DNA from: Actinomycetes bacterium
GTDB lineage: Bacteria; Actinomycetota; Acidimicrobiia; Spongiisociales; JAHEDJ01
Direction of reading: 5' to 3'
Length of the DNA: 64,000 nt
Assembly (NCBI GenBank): GCA_024641245.1
Contig: JAHEDK010000001.1
Span: 1 to 64,000 of the forward strand
The notes beneath the pieces were generated by a model. The model was not told the origin of the DNA. It saw only the letters and a program-made list of their open reading frames with translations, and did no database searches. Made by a program: the position numbers and the translations under genes. Numbering within the stretch: position 1 is the stretch's first letter; every line of letters starts with the position of its first letter. Of this stretch, positions 35,601 through 44,144 are shown one piece after another.

Positions 35601-35836
35601 AGATCGTCAACCGTATCCAGATGATCCGCCGCGACCTCGACCTGGACGTGACCGACCGGGTGGCGGTGTGGTGGTCGAGCGCCGATGCGAGGATATCGGC
35701 AGCGTTCGATCTATACCTCGACCTCATCGCCGATGAGGTACTGGCAACAGCTATCCAACAAACCGAACTCGCGGAGACGATCGACCTGGCAGGAACTCCA
35801 CTCGGTTTGCGAGTGGAAAAAGGGAACGTCGAGTAG
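32681..35836 (+). CDS. ileS: isoleucyl-tRNA synthetase (type 2-like)
   Basis: 1051 residues from the ATG at 32681, which has AGGAG 10 bases upstream; the open frame extends further but without conserved sequence. Class I motifs: PHYGHILVG (HIGH) near residue 54 and KMSKSLKNYPDP (KMSKS). WDTHGLPVE and WTTTPWTLPGN belong to the catalytic and editing parts. Length and sequence around HIGH (GSPHYGHILVGVIKDIVPRY in parts) fit the eukaryote-like type 2 enzymes, which are naturally less sensitive to mupirocin. I looked for the T-box that precedes ileS in many Actinobacteria and did not find its conserved TGGNACCGCG sequence. Confidence 0.95.
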   Translation: MEGFRRVASNVDLPALDGRILELWDEIGAFEKSIEQRPSDQSFTFYDGPPFATGSPHYGHILVGVIKDIVPRYWTMKGHRIERRFGWDTHGLPVEMEVEKQLGISGPKEILEYGVDRYNEACRLLVNQTTEEWEDITKRIGRWIDFENDYKTMDPEFMESVWWVFKQLWDKGLIYRDFKVLPYSWGATTPLSNFEANMDYRDVDDPAITVRLKTVEGVGGVRPGDWLLIWTTTPWTLPGNLAVAVGPDIDYVCVRDGYDQYWIAEALVETLWPDGGEVIARAKGRDMLGTTYEPPFDYFGEERDHGAFRVISSEETSTEEGTGLVHMAPAYGEVDFYALQAAGLDVLVDPVDAEARFTSDVPDVAGMYVKDADAKLIDLLKIKGLLVKRDQIRHPYPFCWRTETPLIYKAIPTWFVGVEQFKDRMVELNRNIHWVPAHVGEKRFGNWLEGARDWAISRNRYWGSCIPVWECPNGHTTCIGSIDELESFSGVRVADLHKHIVDPVTFPCPECETTATRVPEVLDCWFESGSMPYAQPHYPFENSEWFASNFPANFINESLDQTRGWFYTLVVLAAALFDREPFQNCIVSGMILAEDGRKMSKSLKNYPDPSHILDTFGADALRAYLIDSPLMRAESLRFSEAGVREVVRTVLLPLWNAFSFFTTYAEADGITMADLRSAPSVTDRPELDRWLLSALQSLIVRVNDEMEGYYLYNVVGPTLSFIDDLTNWYIRRSRRRFWRTRHADDSDKLSAFATLYEALVMFSKVLAPVLPFVTEHLHQELVVAHDPNAPESVHLADYPTADRSLIDEELEGSMAAIRTVVRLGHNIRKQHAMRVRQPLASATIITRDADVQTAVASHVDLIVEELNVKLVATSADEGDLIDLSARANFKTLGPRLGRQVKKIDTALGEVAQEDLHRIQQGATISVEGHELSLDDIILQRTPKPGVVVATEGAISVAVDVELTEELIVEGFAREIVNRIQMIRRDLDLDVTDRVAVWWSSADARISAAFDLYLDLIADEVLATAIQQTELAETIDLAGTPLGLRVEKGNVE

Positions 35837-35851
35837 GCCGAAAGTCCCTGT

Positions 35852-36724
35852 TCAGCGGTCGTCCCGCTCCCAAGGTCGGCGGAACTCACGTTGCGGCTCT
35901 GGGGAACCCGGGTCATCACGGGTCATCCAGTCGGGGACCTTGGCGATTTCGACGTCCTGATCCTCGTCTTGATCCTCGTCCTCGACGTCTCTCTCGGCCC
36001 GCTCGACGTCCTCAACGGCGTCTTCGTCGGCACTCTCGAGGCGGTGCTCATCGCGGTCTTCGTACTCGTCTTCGAGTTCTTCTGGGCCGGCATCTCGAAG
36101 GTCGGCAACGTCCTCGTCATCGGACTCATAGACCTCCGGCGCATAGGCGCCCCTCGGGGTCTCCGGCTCATAAGGGGGTTTCAATGGTTCACGCTCGGAG
36201 AAAGTTTCGCGTTCGGGTTCAGCCGCCCCAATACCTTCGATGGGGCCGGCGGTGGCCGCGACACGATCGGCAGTGGCATCGACGTCCAGGTCGTCAAGTC
36301 GTTCGAGCGTCCCGCCGGCGAGATCGGCCAGCGCAGCCCGCAATCCATGGACCCGATCGCGCAGGAGTGCGGTCTCGGCGAGGAGATGCGCCTTTTCCTC
36401 AGTCTGCCCGAGCATCACCCGTTCGACTTCGCCGCGCGCGTCGGCCATCAGACGCTCGGACTCGGACTTGGCCTCTTCCACGATTGCATCGGCCGTGCGC
36501 TGTGCAGCCAGGAAGGTGCGACGCATGGCGTCCTCGGTCTCTCGATTGGCCGACAGTTGCTCTTCGAGGACCGCAACTCGCTCCTGTGCGTCCCGTAGGC
36601 GTTGCTCGTAGTCCCGCAGCGAAATCACGACCTCATCGAGGAACTCATCTACCTCGTCTTCGGCGTAGCCCCGTAGGGCGACCTTGAAGGTTTGCTGTTG
36701 TACGTCGATAGGGCTCAGTGGCAT
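35852..36724 (-). CDS. divIVA: DivIVA/Wag31-type cell pole protein
   Basis: 290 residues. The N-terminal membrane-binding domain reads LSPIDVQQQTFKVALRGYAEDEVDEFLDEV in parts, the standard DivIVA start. A coiled coil follows (about 35-150: LRDYEQRLRDAQERVAVLEEQL, then VEEAKSESERLMADARGEVE). The C-terminal 120 residues are very acidic and apparently disordered, with ED-rich runs. DivIVA/Wag31 marks curved membrane at septum and poles and recruits cell wall synthesis in Actinobacteria. It is the last gene of the dcw cluster, convergent with ileS. Confidence 0.93.
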   Translation of the reverse strand: MPLSPIDVQQQTFKVALRGYAEDEVDEFLDEVVISLRDYEQRLRDAQERVAVLEEQLSANRETEDAMRRTFLAAQRTADAIVEEAKSESERLMADARGEVERVMLGQTEEKAHLLAETALLRDRVHGLRAALADLAGGTLERLDDLDVDATADRVAATAGPIEGIGAAEPERETFSEREPLKPPYEPETPRGAYAPEVYESDDEDVADLRDAGPEELEDEYEDRDEHRLESADEDAVEDVERAERDVEDEDQDEDQDVEIAKVPDWMTRDDPGSPEPQREFRRPWERDDR

Positions 36725-36798
36725 GGCTCCGGATCCTCGTGACGGTCGGGATGGGGTGAGCTTAGTCCGAACTGACGGCGGGGAATGGCCTCATCCGC

Positions 36799-37047
36799 CT
36801 ATAGGAGGTTGCGAAGCAGGCTCAGTGCAAATAGGACAACCAGTGGAGAGAGATCGAGCGCAGCCGCGCCCATCCGCACCGGTGGGATGACCCGCCGCAA
36901 CGGGATCAGCACGGGGTCGGTGAGGGAAGCCAGAATCGATCTGATCCTGGCCACTGCGTGGTCGGACGGAACCTCGAAGAAGCTGAGGATGATTCGCCCG
37001 AACAGGACGAGAATGTACAGGTCGATGAGAGCGCGTACGAAGCTCAC
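36799..37047 (-). CDS. yggT: YggT family membrane protein
   Basis: About 82 residues from the GTG at 37047, 7 bases past the sepF stop. The open frame upstream overlaps sepF. Two hydrophobic segments (VRALIDLYILVLFGRIILSFF and LSPLVVLFALSLLRNLL, in parts) flank a conserved loop with DPVLIPLRRVIPP, the YggT signature. YggT lies between sepF and divIVA in many Gram-positive dcw clusters; its role in division or ion balance is unsettled. Confidence 0.9.
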   Translation of the reverse strand: MSFVRALIDLYILVLFGRIILSFFEVPSDHAVARIRSILASLTDPVLIPLRRVIPPVRMGAAALDLSPLVVLFALSLLRNLL

Positions 37048-37054
37048 AGGAAGA

Positions 37055-37588
37055 TCACGTCTGTCCGTCTCCGAGGCCGTACAAGCCGAGATCGGCGAGG
37101 CGACGTTTTTCTTCACGTCCAAGAGACACCCTAGGCGGCAAGACGAGGATCACGCCTTCGTCGATCTTCCTCATCGATCCATCGAGAGCGTAGGTAAGTC
37201 CTGTACAGAAATCGACGAGACGGCGCACCATCTCCGGCTCTGTGTTCCGCATGTTCAAAACAACCGGAACCCTGTCACGGATGCGGTCGGCGAGAAGTTT
37301 CGCATCGTCGAAATGTCCCGGCTCGATGATGTCGGTCTGCGCTTCTATGGTCGGCACGGGGCGCACTCCCCCCGTCGACCGCGCCGCCGCCGGTGGATGT
37401 GAACGCCTCGAAATGGGCGGCGGTTCGACGCGACGTCCTGCCACGCGTTCCTGGCGTCCTTGAGGTTCGACGGTCCTCACCGCATTCCGATTGCGTACCG
37501 GCGCGGGGGCCGGTTCAGGCTCCTGATCGACTCGATCTTCATCGACGAGTCCCAGATACATCAGGGCCTTCTGCCACAGCGAAGCCAT
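37055..37588 (-). CDS. sepF: cell division protein SepF
   Basis: 177 residues. A short N-terminal membrane-binding helix (MASLWQKALMYLGL) precedes a Pro/Arg-rich linker of about 60 residues. The C-terminal SepF domain has EPGHFDDAKLLADRIRDRVPVVLNM, LVDFCTGLTYALDG and VILVLPPRV, in parts. SepF links FtsZ polymers to the membrane and replaces FtsA, which is absent from this cluster. It follows yggS by 15 bases. Confidence 0.95.
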   Translation of the reverse strand: MASLWQKALMYLGLVDEDRVDQEPEPAPAPVRNRNAVRTVEPQGRQERVAGRRVEPPPISRRSHPPAAARSTGGVRPVPTIEAQTDIIEPGHFDDAKLLADRIRDRVPVVLNMRNTEPEMVRRLVDFCTGLTYALDGSMRKIDEGVILVLPPRVSLGREEKRRLADLGLYGLGDGQT

Positions 37589-37603
37589 GTGCTCCTCGTT
37601 GTC

Positions 37604-38269
37604 CTAGCGAATTCTCGGCCCAAAGATAGCCCGTCCGACGCGGACGAGCGTCGCTCCCTCTTCGATGGCCACCTCGAAGTCGTCGGTCATCCCCATCGAC
37701 AACTCACGGACCTGCGGGTAGGCGACCTGCAGTCGGCGGCTGAGTCCGGCCAACTTCTGGAAGTATGGACGGGCGGCTTCAGGTCGCTCCACACGCGGAG
37801 GCACGGTCATGATGCCTCGCACGTCGACGCCGACCTCGATGAGCTCACCGATGATGCCGGACGCGCGATCCGGGGCGACTCCCGCCTTCTGTGGCTCTTC
37901 ACCGATGTTGACCTCGAGGAGAACCGGTGGCGGTGAACCTGGACCCTTGAGCCACGCCTCACCGAGCGACAGCCGGTCCATCGAGTGGAGCAGCACGACG
38001 GCCGGCCGAACCAAACGTACCTTGTTCCGCTGCAGCGGCCCGACGAAGTGCCAGCGCACATCCGCCGGCAGCGCGGCTGCCTTTAGGGTGAGTTCCTGCG
38101 CCCTGTTCTCTCCGAAGTCGCGGTGACCGGCCTGGTAGGCCTCCATGAGCACCTCGGCGGGGAAGGTCTTGCCCACTGCGACAATCACAACGTCTTCAGG
38201 CCGCCTGCCGGATCGCCGTGCGGCGGCCGCCACCCGTTCGATCGTCTCCTCGAGCTTCAGCGTATCCAT
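37604..38269 (-). CDS. yggS: YggS family PLP homeostasis protein
   Basis: 221 residues from the ATG at 38269, overlapping the end of pgeF by 13 bases. The longer open frame lies inside pgeF and is not conserved. PLP lysine is in IVAVGKTFPAEV; GENRAQEL, WHFVGPLQRNKV and LSMGMTDDFEVAIEEGATLVRVG are the other family parts. It belongs to the PROSC/YggS family, which buffers pyridoxal phosphate. It is a regular member of Gram-positive dcw clusters upstream of sepF. Confidence 0.94.
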   Translation of the reverse strand: MDTLKLEETIERVAAAARRSGRRPEDVVIVAVGKTFPAEVLMEAYQAGHRDFGENRAQELTLKAAALPADVRWHFVGPLQRNKVRLVRPAVVLLHSMDRLSLGEAWLKGPGSPPPVLLEVNIGEEPQKAGVAPDRASGIIGELIEVGVDVRGIMTVPPRVERPEAARPYFQKLAGLSRRLQVAYPQVRELSMGMTDDFEVAIEEGATLVRVGRAIFGPRIR

Positions 38270-38880
38270 GCGATAGTCGCCATTCTCGCCGGTGTCGAGT
38301 TCGCGCGATGAGAATGAAACCCGGTCGAACATCTCGTACACGCGCCGGCGTTCCAAACCTTCAGATCGCCGAGTTGGGTGCGCGCCGCGCCGGGAAGGTC
38401 CACGCTGGTCGTTCCCCACGTCGTCTCGGCGAGGTCGTTCGGAAAGTGGCGCTCAACTTCGGCGCCGACCTCGTAGCAGCATGGGCCGATTCCCGGACCG
38501 ATCGCTGCCGAAACCGGGGGGTATCCCGCCCTGCTCATCTTCTCAGCCAGCGCCGGGATCACGCCCGCCACGATGCCTCGCCAGCCTGCGTGGGCGACGC
38601 CGACCGCGCCGTCTGCCACGAGAGCCACCCCCAAACAGTCGGCGGTGAAGACCGCCACAGGTAGACCGGCCTGTGTGGTGAATAGCGCATCCCGGGGACC
38701 ATGGTTGCCCGGGTTGATCGCCCGGGCAACGTCCGCACCGTGGACCTGGTGAACGACCGCCCAATTCCGGCCGATGCCGAGGCGGTCGGCTACCGCGTTG
38801 CGGTCGGCCGGTTTGCCCCTCAGGTCCCCCTCCGCGGTCGTAGTGAAGGCGATACCCGGATACCCGGGCGGAACGATCAT
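38257..38880 (-). CDS. pgeF: laccase-domain protein (PgeF/YfiH family)
   Basis: 207 residues. It carries the metal-site motifs of the family: [30 protein letters not shown] and IGPCCYEVG. Members act on purine nucleosides or edit peptidoglycan precursors (PgeF), the latter fitting the setting between ftsZ and yggS in the dcw cluster. The ATG overlaps the ftsZ stop (ATGA). Older annotations call it polyphenol oxidase. Confidence 0.92.
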   Translation of the reverse strand: MIVPPGYPGIAFTTTAEGDLRGKPADRNAVADRLGIGRNWAVVHQVHGADVARAINPGNHGPRDALFTTQAGLPVAVFTADCLGVALVADGAVGVAHAGWRGIVAGVIPALAEKMSRAGYPPVSAAIGPGIGPCCYEVGAEVERHFPNDLAETTWGTTSVDLPGAARTQLGDLKVWNAGACTRCSTGFHSHRANSTPARMATIAWIR

Positions 38881-39929
38881 CCCTGAACGAAACTCGGAAT
38901 ATCGAGGTCCTCGTCCCTGTGATTGGAGAGACCGCCGGAGATGGTGCCGGAGGCGAACCCTCTTGGGCGCCGTTGGTCGAATCCCGCGGCAATCACAGTG
39001 ACGCGAATCTCCTCACCGAGCGAATCATCGACCACTGCACCGAAAATGATGTCGGCATCGGCGTCACAGTGTTCGGCGACCGCAGTAGCAGCCGCATTCA
39101 CCTCGTACAGAGACATGCTGTTCGGACCTGCTACCGATAACAGCACACCGCGGGCGCCGTCCATCGACGTCTCCAGTAGCGGACTGGCAATCGCCCGATT
39201 GGCCGCCTGGGTCGCGCGATCCTCCCCCGAGCCGCGGCCGATGCCCATCACGGCCGTCCCGGCATCCTGCATCACCGTCTTGACATCAGCGAAGTCGACA
39301 TTGATCAATCCGGGAGTCGTAATGAGATCGGTGATTCCCGCCACGCCGTTGGTGAGTACTTCATCCGCCATTCGGAAGGCCTCGATTATCGGGGTCTTCT
39401 CCTCGGCGATCTCGAGCAAACGGTTGTTCGGGATCACAATCAGCGTGTCGACCGCTTCCCGCAGATCCTGAATCCCCTGCTCGGCTTGCAGCGAGCGGCG
39501 GCGCCCTTCGAAACCGAACGGACGGGTCACCACTCCAACAGTCAGTGCTCCGAGGTTGCGGGCAACCTCGGCAACAACGGGAGCGCCCCCGGTGCCCGTA
39601 CCTCCACCCTCTCCGGCAGTTACGAACACCATGTCGGCGCCTTTGAGCACCTCCTCGAGCTCTTCTCGATGCTCCTCCGAGGCGGCCCGGCCGACCTCGG
39701 GGTTCGCTCCTGCTCCGAGCCCGCGCGTGATATCACGCCCGAGATCCAGTTTGATGTCAGCGTCCGACATCAGGAGCGCCTGGGCGTCGGTGTTCATCGC
39801 AATGAACTCCACTCCCCGGACGCCCGAAGCGATCATGCGGTTGACCGCGTTGACACCGCCGCCGCCGACACCGACGACTTTGATCACGGCGAGATAGTGT
39901 TGCGGCGCGGAAAAGGTCTTAGTGGCCAT
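38877..39929 (-). CDS. ftsZ: cell division protein FtsZ
   Basis: 350 residues from the ATG at 39929, with GGAG nine bases upstream; an in-frame TTG at 39944 is less likely. The GTP-binding signature is [16 protein letters not shown] and the catalytic loop is [11 protein letters not shown]. The tubulin-like core is complete. The C-terminal linker is very short and the conserved tail reads [10 protein letters not shown] without the basic residues usually found at the very end. The 109 bases upstream hold a possible promoter of its own. Confidence 0.97.
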   Translation of the reverse strand: MATKTFSAPQHYLAVIKVVGVGGGGVNAVNRMIASGVRGVEFIAMNTDAQALLMSDADIKLDLGRDITRGLGAGANPEVGRAASEEHREELEEVLKGADMVFVTAGEGGGTGTGGAPVVAEVARNLGALTVGVVTRPFGFEGRRRSLQAEQGIQDLREAVDTLIVIPNNRLLEIAEEKTPIIEAFRMADEVLTNGVAGITDLITTPGLINVDFADVKTVMQDAGTAVMGIGRGSGEDRATQAANRAIASPLLETSMDGARGVLLSVAGPNSMSLYEVNAAATAVAEHCDADADIIFGAVVDDSLGEEIRVTVIAAGFDQRRPRGFASGTISGGLSNHRDEDLDIPSFVQG

Positions 39930-39992
39930 AGCGTCTAGCTCCAAGCAGGAGGGGTTCAGGTTGAACTTTACCTTGAAATGTGAGCGGAATCC

Positions 39993-40020
39993 ATACTAGT
40001 TTCCTAACCCTGTACATCAA
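39993..40020 (-). promoter_or_regulatory. candidate promoter for ftsZ
   Basis: On the minus strand a -35 box TTGATG (40015-40020) and a -10 box TAGTAT (39993-39998) are separated by 16 bases, in the gap between ftsQ and ftsZ. The leader to the ATG would be about 57 bases. An extra ftsZ promoter at this position is common in dcw clusters. Confidence 0.5.
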
Positions 40021-40038
40021 CTTGAAGGTTGCTCGTGG

Positions 40039-40773
40039 CTAGGGCGTAACTGCGGGACGAGTGGGGGCGATCAGGTTGATAGATGATCCGGCGGGGATAT
40101 CATCCGCCAGGACGGCGATCAATGCCGCGGCCTTGGCCGGCATGTCGACCGGACGTCCAAGCCGGATCTCGTGGCCGTCAACCATTCCCCACACGTCCCC
40201 CGCCTCTTCGCGCAGCTCGAAACCTGGAAGCAGTCCGTCGAGGGCCGCGAAGAATTGGAGGCCGCCCAGGACGAGAGGGTCCGAGTGGATTTCTCCCGGT
40301 TCCAGGCGCCTGGTTGCGAACTGCAGAACCGGGGCCCCTTCTGCGAGCGTTGAGACGTACTCGAGCACGACACCCTCAACGTCGAGAACGGCATAGGAAC
40401 CCGACGTCCAGAGCCAGGCAACGGCAACACGCTGGCCGATGGCGATCTCAACGCGATCGGGAAACACCCGCTGAACCGACGCCGTCCGAACCCATGGCAG
40501 GGCTTCGAGTTCTGCTTCGACCTTCTGTGCACGCACCAGGACCAGCGGGGTGCCTTCCTCGAGTCCGGCCGTCGAGATGGCCTCTCGCACGTCCGGTCGG
40601 TCGGATCCTGTCAGGCTGATCTCATTGACCGACAGCCAGGGTGACTGTAGGACCCAGATGAGTGCTGCCGCGATGCCGACCCCGGCCAGCAGGGCGATGG
40701 CCCGACGGACTCCTCTCCTGGCACTGCTCTCGATCACTGTTCTGCGTCGTTCGGCAATCCGAGGATCGATCAT
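40039..40773 (-). CDS. ftsQ: cell division protein FtsQ
   Basis: 244 residues with an N-terminal cytoplasmic stretch, one membrane helix (about 24-43, AIALLAGVGIAAALIWVL) and an outer POTRA domain (WLSVNEISLTGSDRPDVREAI in parts, then VRTASVQRVFPDRVEIAIGQRVAVA). FtsQ joins FtsL and FtsB in the division complex that controls septal peptidoglycan synthesis. The ATG overlaps the murB stop (ATGA). Confidence 0.92.
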   Translation of the reverse strand: MIDPRIAERRRTVIESSARRGVRRAIALLAGVGIAAALIWVLQSPWLSVNEISLTGSDRPDVREAISTAGLEEGTPLVLVRAQKVEAELEALPWVRTASVQRVFPDRVEIAIGQRVAVAWLWTSGSYAVLDVEGVVLEYVSTLAEGAPVLQFATRRLEPGEIHSDPLVLGGLQFFAALDGLLPGFELREEAGDVWGMVDGHEIRLGRPVDMPAKAAALIAVLADDIPAGSSINLIAPTRPAVTP

Positions 40774-41702
40774 CCGTCTTCAGCTCCAGACCCGCCGGAG
40801 ATCTCGCCGAAATCCCCGACGAACCGGATCTCAGGAACGAGATCAACCCCGGCCCGGCGACGGACGAGGTCTTGGACTGACAGCACCAGATCATGTACAT
40901 CTCGAGCTGTTGCCTTCCGCTCTGCCACGATGAAGTTCGCGTGCTTCTCCGACACCGAAACGGCTCCTATCGAGTAGCCCTTGAGGCCGCACTGATCAAT
41001 GATGCGACCTGCCGCATCGCCTGGGGGATTCTTGAACACGCTCCCTGCGTTGAGGGTACCGCCCGGTTGGTAGTCGCGCCGCCATCTGCTCACCTCACGC
41101 ATCGTCTCCTCTGCGATCTCGGGATCGACGGGATCGGTCCGGTAGGTGGCGGCAACGACGATATCCGTGTCAACCAGGTTCGAATGCCGGTACGAGAGTT
41201 CGAGGGCGGCCGGTGATCGCTCCCCCCGCGACCCGTCGCGAAGATCGAATACGTCGGCTGCTTCGAGAACCTCTGCCGTCTCGGAACCGTGACACCCGGC
41301 ATTCATGCGCACCGCACCGCCGACGGAGCCCGGAATTCCAACGTAGAACTCGAGACCGCCCTGGCCGGCCCTTCCCGCACTTCTCGCCAGCTGCGGAAGG
41401 GGTGTCGCCCCTCCTGCAGACACCAGTCCCGGTTGCCACCGCACCCAGGCGAATCCGCCGCCCAGTCGCACGACGACCCCGTCGAAGCCGCCATCCGCGA
41501 TCAACACGTTGCTACCTCTCCCGAGGACGAGGACCGGGAGTGGCGTCTCCTCGAGTCCGGCCGCCAGCGATTCCAGGTCGGCGGCATCGTCCACATCCAC
41601 CAGCAGCCGTGCCGGCCCGCCCAGCTTGTATGTGGTCAAGGGCGCGAGTGGCACATGGGTCCTCAGCCGACCCCGGTCGGCAAGATCTCTCCACGCGTTC
41701 AT
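40770..41702 (-). CDS. murB: UDP-N-acetylenolpyruvoylglucosamine reductase
   Basis: 310 residues. FAD-binding parts TTYKLGGPARLLVDV and VLGRGSNVLIADGGFDGVVVRLG lie near the N-terminus. GIPGSVGGAVRMNAGCHG, SYRHSN and GTLNAGSVFKNPPGDAAGRIID follow, with the serine of NAGSVFKNP as proton donor of type I MurB. It reduces the enolpyruvyl group to make UDP-MurNAc. The start shares a base with the murC stop. Confidence 0.96.
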   Translation of the reverse strand: MNAWRDLADRGRLRTHVPLAPLTTYKLGGPARLLVDVDDAADLESLAAGLEETPLPVLVLGRGSNVLIADGGFDGVVVRLGGGFAWVRWQPGLVSAGGATPLPQLARSAGRAGQGGLEFYVGIPGSVGGAVRMNAGCHGSETAEVLEAADVFDLRDGSRGERSPAALELSYRHSNLVDTDIVVAATYRTDPVDPEIAEETMREVSRWRRDYQPGGTLNAGSVFKNPPGDAAGRIIDQCGLKGYSIGAVSVSEKHANFIVAERKATARDVHDLVLSVQDLVRRRAGVDLVPEIRFVGDFGEISGGSGAEDG

Positions 41703-43072
41703 CAGCCGTTGCCCTGCGATAGCAGTTCGGCCAGCTCATCCGGAAGCAGTGTGATGTCACCGGCCCCCATCGTCAGGACGAGGTCACCGGGGCCGACCAG
41801 ACCGACCAGGAACCCGGCCAGATCAACCCGGTGTGCAACGTAGTGCACCTCCGCGTCGGTGAGAGTCCTGGCGGCATCTGCCACAAGAGCTCCGGTCACT
41901 CCGGGTCTTGGCACTTCGCGGGCACCGAACACGTCCGTGACCACGATGTGATCGCACCCGGACATCGCCAGACCGAATTCACGCTGGAATGTCTCGGTCC
42001 TGCTGTAGAGGTGCGGCTGAAAGACGGCCAGGACACGATCCCAGCCCCCCTTGAGCGCAGTCCGGACGGTTGCTGCGACCTCGGTCGGATGATGGGCGTA
42101 ATCGTCGATGATTGTGATTCCCCCGATCGTCGCCCTCACCTCGTAACGCCGTCTGATACCGGCGAAATCGCTGAGGGCTCGAGCCGCCTCGCTCGCATCA
42201 AATCCGAGTTCGGAGGTCAGAGCAATTGCGCCCGCAGCATTTCGAGCAGTGTGCAAACCAGGTCGCGACACGGCAACGGTTTCATCGAAACCGGGTCCCG
42301 ACAGACGAAACGCCACCGACATCGCTTTCTCCTCCACGCCGGAAATCCGCCAGGAGGACTCCGCGGCAGTTCCGTAAGTTGATCTGCCTGTGCGGTCCGC
42401 AAGCCGTCTGCCGCCGGCGTCGTCGATACCGACGATCACCGGCCCATCGACCCGTCGCACGACTTCGGCGAAGGCGTCTTCCATCTCGAACACGGACCCG
42501 AAGTGATTTAGGTGTTCTGGTTCGACATTGGTGACAACGAGGCCGCGCAGGTGGAGCGACTCGAAGGTACGGAACGCTTCATCGGCTTCGATCACAAACG
42601 GAAAGGACCGTCCGAGGTGGGCATTCGTACGGAGATCGACGAGTTCACCGCCGACGACGAACGAAGGATCCACATCGATGGAACGCAACATCGCAATCAG
42701 CATCGCCGTCGTGGTTGTCTTCCCGTGTGTGCCCGTTGCTCCGATGGCTGGCATAGAGCCGGTCAGAGCCTCCAATAGTCGAGGACGGCGCCACACCGCG
42801 ATGCCTTTCTCACCCGCCGCCACGTACTCCGGGTCGTGATCAGGGACCGCCGATGAAGCCACCACGAGTTCGGTTGATGCCAGCTCAGCCGGCCGGCTGC
42901 CCGTCCACGTACGGACCCCGGCACTTTCCAGAAGGTCGAGGGTTGGTCCTGCTTTGAGGTCTGATCCGGAGACGTCGTGTCCGAGTTGGGCGAGCAACTT
43001 GGCGAGTGCACTCATTCCGGCACCGGCAACGCCGATGATGTGGATCCGCTTTGGAGTATCTAGATCAACCAT
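41702..43072 (-). CDS. murC: UDP-N-acetylmuramate-L-alanine ligase
   Basis: 456 residues from the ATG at 43072, which overlaps the murG end by 8 bases; the open frame upstream lies inside murG. The N-terminal nucleotide fold starts IHIIGVAGAGMSALAKLL. The ATP loop is GATGTHGKTTTTAML and the centre holds EADEAFRTF and NVEPEHLNHFG. YAHHPTEVAATV precedes the C-terminal domain. It adds the first amino acid of the peptide stem. Confidence 0.96.
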   Translation of the reverse strand: MVDLDTPKRIHIIGVAGAGMSALAKLLAQLGHDVSGSDLKAGPTLDLLESAGVRTWTGSRPAELASTELVVASSAVPDHDPEYVAAGEKGIAVWRRPRLLEALTGSMPAIGATGTHGKTTTTAMLIAMLRSIDVDPSFVVGGELVDLRTNAHLGRSFPFVIEADEAFRTFESLHLRGLVVTNVEPEHLNHFGSVFEMEDAFAEVVRRVDGPVIVGIDDAGGRRLADRTGRSTYGTAAESSWRISGVEEKAMSVAFRLSGPGFDETVAVSRPGLHTARNAAGAIALTSELGFDASEAARALSDFAGIRRRYEVRATIGGITIIDDYAHHPTEVAATVRTALKGGWDRVLAVFQPHLYSRTETFQREFGLAMSGCDHIVVTDVFGAREVPRPGVTGALVADAARTLTDAEVHYVAHRVDLAGFLVGLVGPGDLVLTMGAGDITLLPDELAELLSQGNG

Positions 43073-44144
43073 GTGCCCGCCTGAGTTCATCAGCGATTGT
43101 GGCAGCTGCCGCCGGCCTGGCGATGTCACGCGCCGCACTCGACATTCCCCGCCGCCCGGCCGGATCACCGGCCAACTGTGCGATGACTTGAGCCAGACGT
43201 TCCACGTGATCCTCACCAATGGCGATCGCTGCGCCTGCCTGCTCGAGTGCCGCGGCATTGGCGTCCTGGTGGCCTCCGGATCCGAAACCGCCCGGGATCA
43301 AGATGGCCGGGGTTCCCGTTGCCGTGATCTCTGCCACCATTCCCCCCGCCCGCGCCACCACCAGGTCTGCAGCTGCGAAGAAGTACTGCATCTCGGGCTC
43401 GAAGTCCAGTACTACCCACGGTGAGTGCGAATGGGCGGCTGCCGCACGAACCTCTTCGACATGATCCCCACCGGCTAAATGCACCAGCTGAATCGGCGGA
43501 CCATCCCATGTGGTGACGGCCTCTATCACCGCCCGGTTCACGGCGCGCGCCCCGAGACTACCCCCGACGATACCGACGGTCACCCTGCCGGGTTCGAGCC
43601 CGTAGCGTTCAAAGGCGGCGTGTCTCAGGTCGGCCCGATTGAAGGCGGCGAGGTCCGCTCGGATTGGATTGCCGACATGTTCCGGTCGAATCGCGCCCTC
43701 AGTCTGTTCGAACGAGGTGAACGTCGTAACGGCCATCCGACCCATGAGCCGGTTGGCGAGACCTGCGTGAGCGTTCTGCTCGTGAAGGTACAGGGGAATC
43801 TGCTTGCGCCTGGCAGCCAACCCGACCGGCACAGATGTGTAGCTCCCCATGCCGAGTACCACCCGAACCTGGCGGTTATCGAATTCTGCGGCGGCTCTCC
43901 GACTCGCCCGAATCACAACAGCCGGAAGTGCCAGGTTCTTGGGGCTGAGACTCCGGCTGAGCCCTCGTACCTCGAGTCGCAAGTACGGGAACCCTGCTTC
44001 CGGAAAGACTCTGGCGGCGAGCCGGTCACCGCCCACGAAGAGGATGTCCGAACGCGGCACGCCATCCGAAACCAGTTGCTCCCCAACCGCCAGCCCGGGG
44101 AATACATGACCACCCGTCCCCGCCGCTGCAATCCCGAACGTCAT
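43065..44144 (-). CDS. murG: UDP-GlcNAc:lipid I N-acetylglucosaminyltransferase
   Basis: 359 residues from the ATG at 44144, overlapping the ftsW stop as ATGA. The frame continues open through all of ftsW, but that is an antiframe effect. G-loop 1 is AAAGTGGHVFPGLAV and G-loop 3 is GGSLGARAVNRAV. The UDP-GlcNAc site AGGMVAEITATGTPAILIP lies in the C-terminal half, followed by GHQDANAAAL. It converts lipid I to lipid II at the inner membrane face. Confidence 0.96.
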   Translation of the reverse strand: MTFGIAAAGTGGHVFPGLAVGEQLVSDGVPRSDILFVGGDRLAARVFPEAGFPYLRLEVRGLSRSLSPKNLALPAVVIRASRRAAAEFDNRQVRVVLGMGSYTSVPVGLAARRKQIPLYLHEQNAHAGLANRLMGRMAVTTFTSFEQTEGAIRPEHVGNPIRADLAAFNRADLRHAAFERYGLEPGRVTVGIVGGSLGARAVNRAVIEAVTTWDGPPIQLVHLAGGDHVEEVRAAAAHSHSPWVVLDFEPEMQYFFAAADLVVARAGGMVAEITATGTPAILIPGGFGSGGHQDANAAALEQAGAAIAIGEDHVERLAQVIAQLAGDPAGRRGMSSAARDIARPAAAATIADELRRAHG

